From a virus: 48,873 nucleotides of DNA. The stretch is taken from the IMG/VR virus record IMGVR_UViG_3300049491_000792, positions 1 through 48,873 of that record; one strand, 5' to 3'. Numbering within the stretch: position 1 is the first letter of the stretch; the number at the start of each line of letters is the position of its first letter. A model generated the notes under the pieces. The model was given only the letters and a program-made list of their open reading frames with translations, had not been told where the DNA came from and did not search any database. The translations under genes were made by a program, and so were the position numbers. Below, piece after piece: positions 47,490-48,873 of the stretch.

Positions 47490-48548
47490 TTACCCCGCGT
47501 CGACGATCGTTGCGACGCAGGGGCCGCCGTAGATGCTCGTCGTCTCCGTGTTGTCGTCGTAGTTGTGCACGTACGCGAACGATTTCTGGCCGATGGTTCC
47601 CTGCGCCGGAAAGTAGATGTGCCCGTCGGCATTCACCGTCGTCAGTCCCTGCGTGACGATCGAATAGGTCTGGCCAGATCCCGAGAGAATGGTCACGTGC
47701 ACAGAGGTGCTGGCCAGCGCGTCCGTCGGGATGCGCCACATCTTGACGACCACCTCGACAGCGCCGCTGATCCCCAAAATGCCCTGCAGAGCGACCGGCG
47801 CGACAGCTGCGATCGGGATGACGGCGCTGATTGATAGGCCGGCTTGAATCTCGAGCGTGCCGTTCAGCCCAATCGGACTGACTCCACTCGCCGAGAACGG
47901 AGATCCTGCAGCAGCGGGCCGCAGCGCGATGAGGAATAGCGCGCGACCAGCGACGCCAGATGAGAAGGTCGCCGTGCCGGTTACCGTGATCGATGCTGCA
48001 GTCGTCTGCGTGGCGTAGCCGGCGCCGATGTTCCGGAAGCCGGCGGACACGTCGGCATTGGTCGGAACGGTCCAGGAGAGACTGCCACCCGAAAAGCTGA
48101 ACGCGACATCGGTCGAAGCGGTCACGTCGGCATTCATGATGCCGATGATCAGAGCGCCAGAGGTCACCGGCACGATCGTGTTGGTGATCGTCGCCGGGCT
48201 CGAAGCACCAGTATCGTTGTTGGCCGGCGTCGGCGAGGCTAGATCGAGCACGACCGACGCATCGCCGCCGCTGCACACCAGAACGCCGCCGATCATCCCC
48301 GCATTGCCGGCGATCGAGACCGATGTCTCTGTGCCGTCGGCCAGCTTGTATCCCCAGGAGGCATCACCTCCGTCTGGGCTGGTGTCCTGAGACTGGCCGG
48401 CAGTCCACGTGCCAGGTACGGTCGGATCCGCGCCTGTCGAATCGGAGACTGCGTACGCGATTAAGCGATCACCTGCAGCGCAAGTGAAGTTGATGACGAT
48501 CGGATTCCCGACTGTCTCGTTCTTGAAGGCGGTTACGGTCCAGGTCAC
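47490..48548 (-). CDS. Beta-rich structural protein sharing the repeat
   Basis: A 352-residue protein with GTG start 48548 (MTWTVTAFKNETVGNPIVIN). The first 215 residues are Thr/Ser/Gly-rich beta structure ending ATFSSGVAGRALFLIALRPA; then come two units like the 46005 repeats (SPIGLNGTLEIQAGLS, APVALQGILGISGAVEV), then a C-terminal domain with AQGTIGQKSFAYVHNYDDNT. Probably a virion surface or fibre protein working with its neighbour. Confidence 0.6.
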   Translation of the reverse strand: MTWTVTAFKNETVGNPIVINFTCAAGDRLIAYAVSDSTGADPTVPGTWTAGQSQDTSPDGGDASWGYKLADGTETSVSIAGNAGMIGGVLVCSGGDASVVLDLASPTPANNDTGASSPATITNTIVPVTSGALIIGIMNADVTASTDVAFSFSGGSLSWTVPTNADVSAGFRNIGAGYATQTTAASITVTGTATFSSGVAGRALFLIALRPAAAGSPFSASGVSPIGLNGTLEIQAGLSISAVIPIAAVAPVALQGILGISGAVEVVVKMWRIPTDALASTSVHVTILSGSGQTYSIVTQGLTTVNADGHIYFPAQGTIGQKSFAYVHNYDDNTETTSIYGGPCVATIVDAG

Positions 48549-48549
48549 G

Positions 48550-48873
48550 TCACGTCCTCAGCTTGTGCACGAACAACGGCGAGTTGTAGCCTGGCTTGTA
48601 GATCATCGCGTCGAGCAGGTTGTGGTACTTGGCCTTGCCCCACGTGCCACTGTCTCCGCCACTACGGTAGGACGAATTCGCACTCATCGTTGCGCCCGTG
48701 AACGAGATAGACGTGATCGTCAGCGCCGCTGGATCGAACACAGCAACGGCGCCCGTTGGACTGTGGAGGTAGATCTTGTCACCCACCTCGTCATAGGATG
48801 CCCCGATTCCGTTGGTCGCGGTGAATGTCGATCCACTGGCGTTACCTGTGACTGCTACTTCGCTCGTCGTCGC
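48550..48873 (-). CDS. Structural protein, cut by the window edge
   Basis: The frame is open from the right edge to TGA at 48550, so only the last 107 residues are seen: EVAVTGNASGSTFTATNGIG, DKIYLHSPTGAVAVFDPAAL, then KAKYHNLLDAMIYKPGYNSP. Beta-rich, possibly a propeller or virion surface protein. The start lies outside. Confidence 0.55.
   Translation of the reverse strand, partial: ATTSEVAVTGNASGSTFTATNGIGASYDEVGDKIYLHSPTGAVAVFDPAALTITSISFTGATMSANSSYRSGGDSGTWGKAKYHNLLDAMIYKPGYNSPLFVHKLRT

Overview
The window looks like most of a temperate-type, lambda-like siphophage (or prophage) from a GC-rich Gram-negative host. The gene styles (YdaS/Cro-like regulator, RecE/RecT pair, DUF2163/DUF2460 tail genes, Rz/Rz1) suggest a betaproteobacterial or xanthomonad host; this is inference from family resemblance, not a search. 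No integrase, CI-like repressor, terminase, portal or capsid gene is visible. The right edge cuts through a structural gene, so the genome continues beyond it.

Layout. (1) 1-4610, plus strand: a separate-looking module of unknown genes and a broken methyltransferase. Its gene gaps carry nine copies of a motif close to CACCCCCGGCTACGCATTC, and its first gene is unusually rich in palindromic hexamers. It may be host or plasmid/ICE-like DNA. (2) 4612-6861, minus strand: short genes at the distal end of the early operon, with a stray HD-hydrolase fragment and a frameshifted gene. (3) 6868-14776, minus strand: an array of small genes separated by integron attC-like sites (ten complete sites, four half sites, one doubtful one). 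(4) 14746-19796, minus strand: a tight operon (Cro-like regulator, replication proteins O-like and P-like, many tiny ATGA-overlapped genes, RusA resolvase) with iteron-like repeats inside the O-like gene. (5) 19936-29998, plus strand: leader peptide, RecE-type nuclease, RecT annealing protein, HNH/Ref-like nuclease, NinB, a coiled-coil protein, a large/small pair of unknown function, and a DUF2829 (Tad2-like) gene. (6) 29999-30307: a convergence zone with a parS-like palindrome, a DnaA box and a strong terminator. (7) 30308-48873, minus strand: lysis genes (Rz, nested Rz1, lysozyme, holin-like protein), tail tip and fibre genes, tape measure, G/GT tail chaperones with a classic A AAA AAC slippery site, tail tube, head-tail joining proteins, and two repeat-rich structural proteins.

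How it fits together. A divergent promoter region at 19782-19935 drives the leftward replication operon and the rightward recombination operon. The leftward operon runs through O-like, P-like and RusA genes into the attC array, which occupies the place of the lambda nin region. Late structural and lysis genes are read leftward from the right and meet the rightward early operon near 30.2 kb.

The most unusual feature is the attC array: integron-style cassettes without an integron integrase (a CALIN-like cluster) embedded in a phage early operon. Start and stop codons are supplied by the attC sites, a truncated cytosine methyltransferase is trapped between half sites, and RusA itself ends in a half attC.
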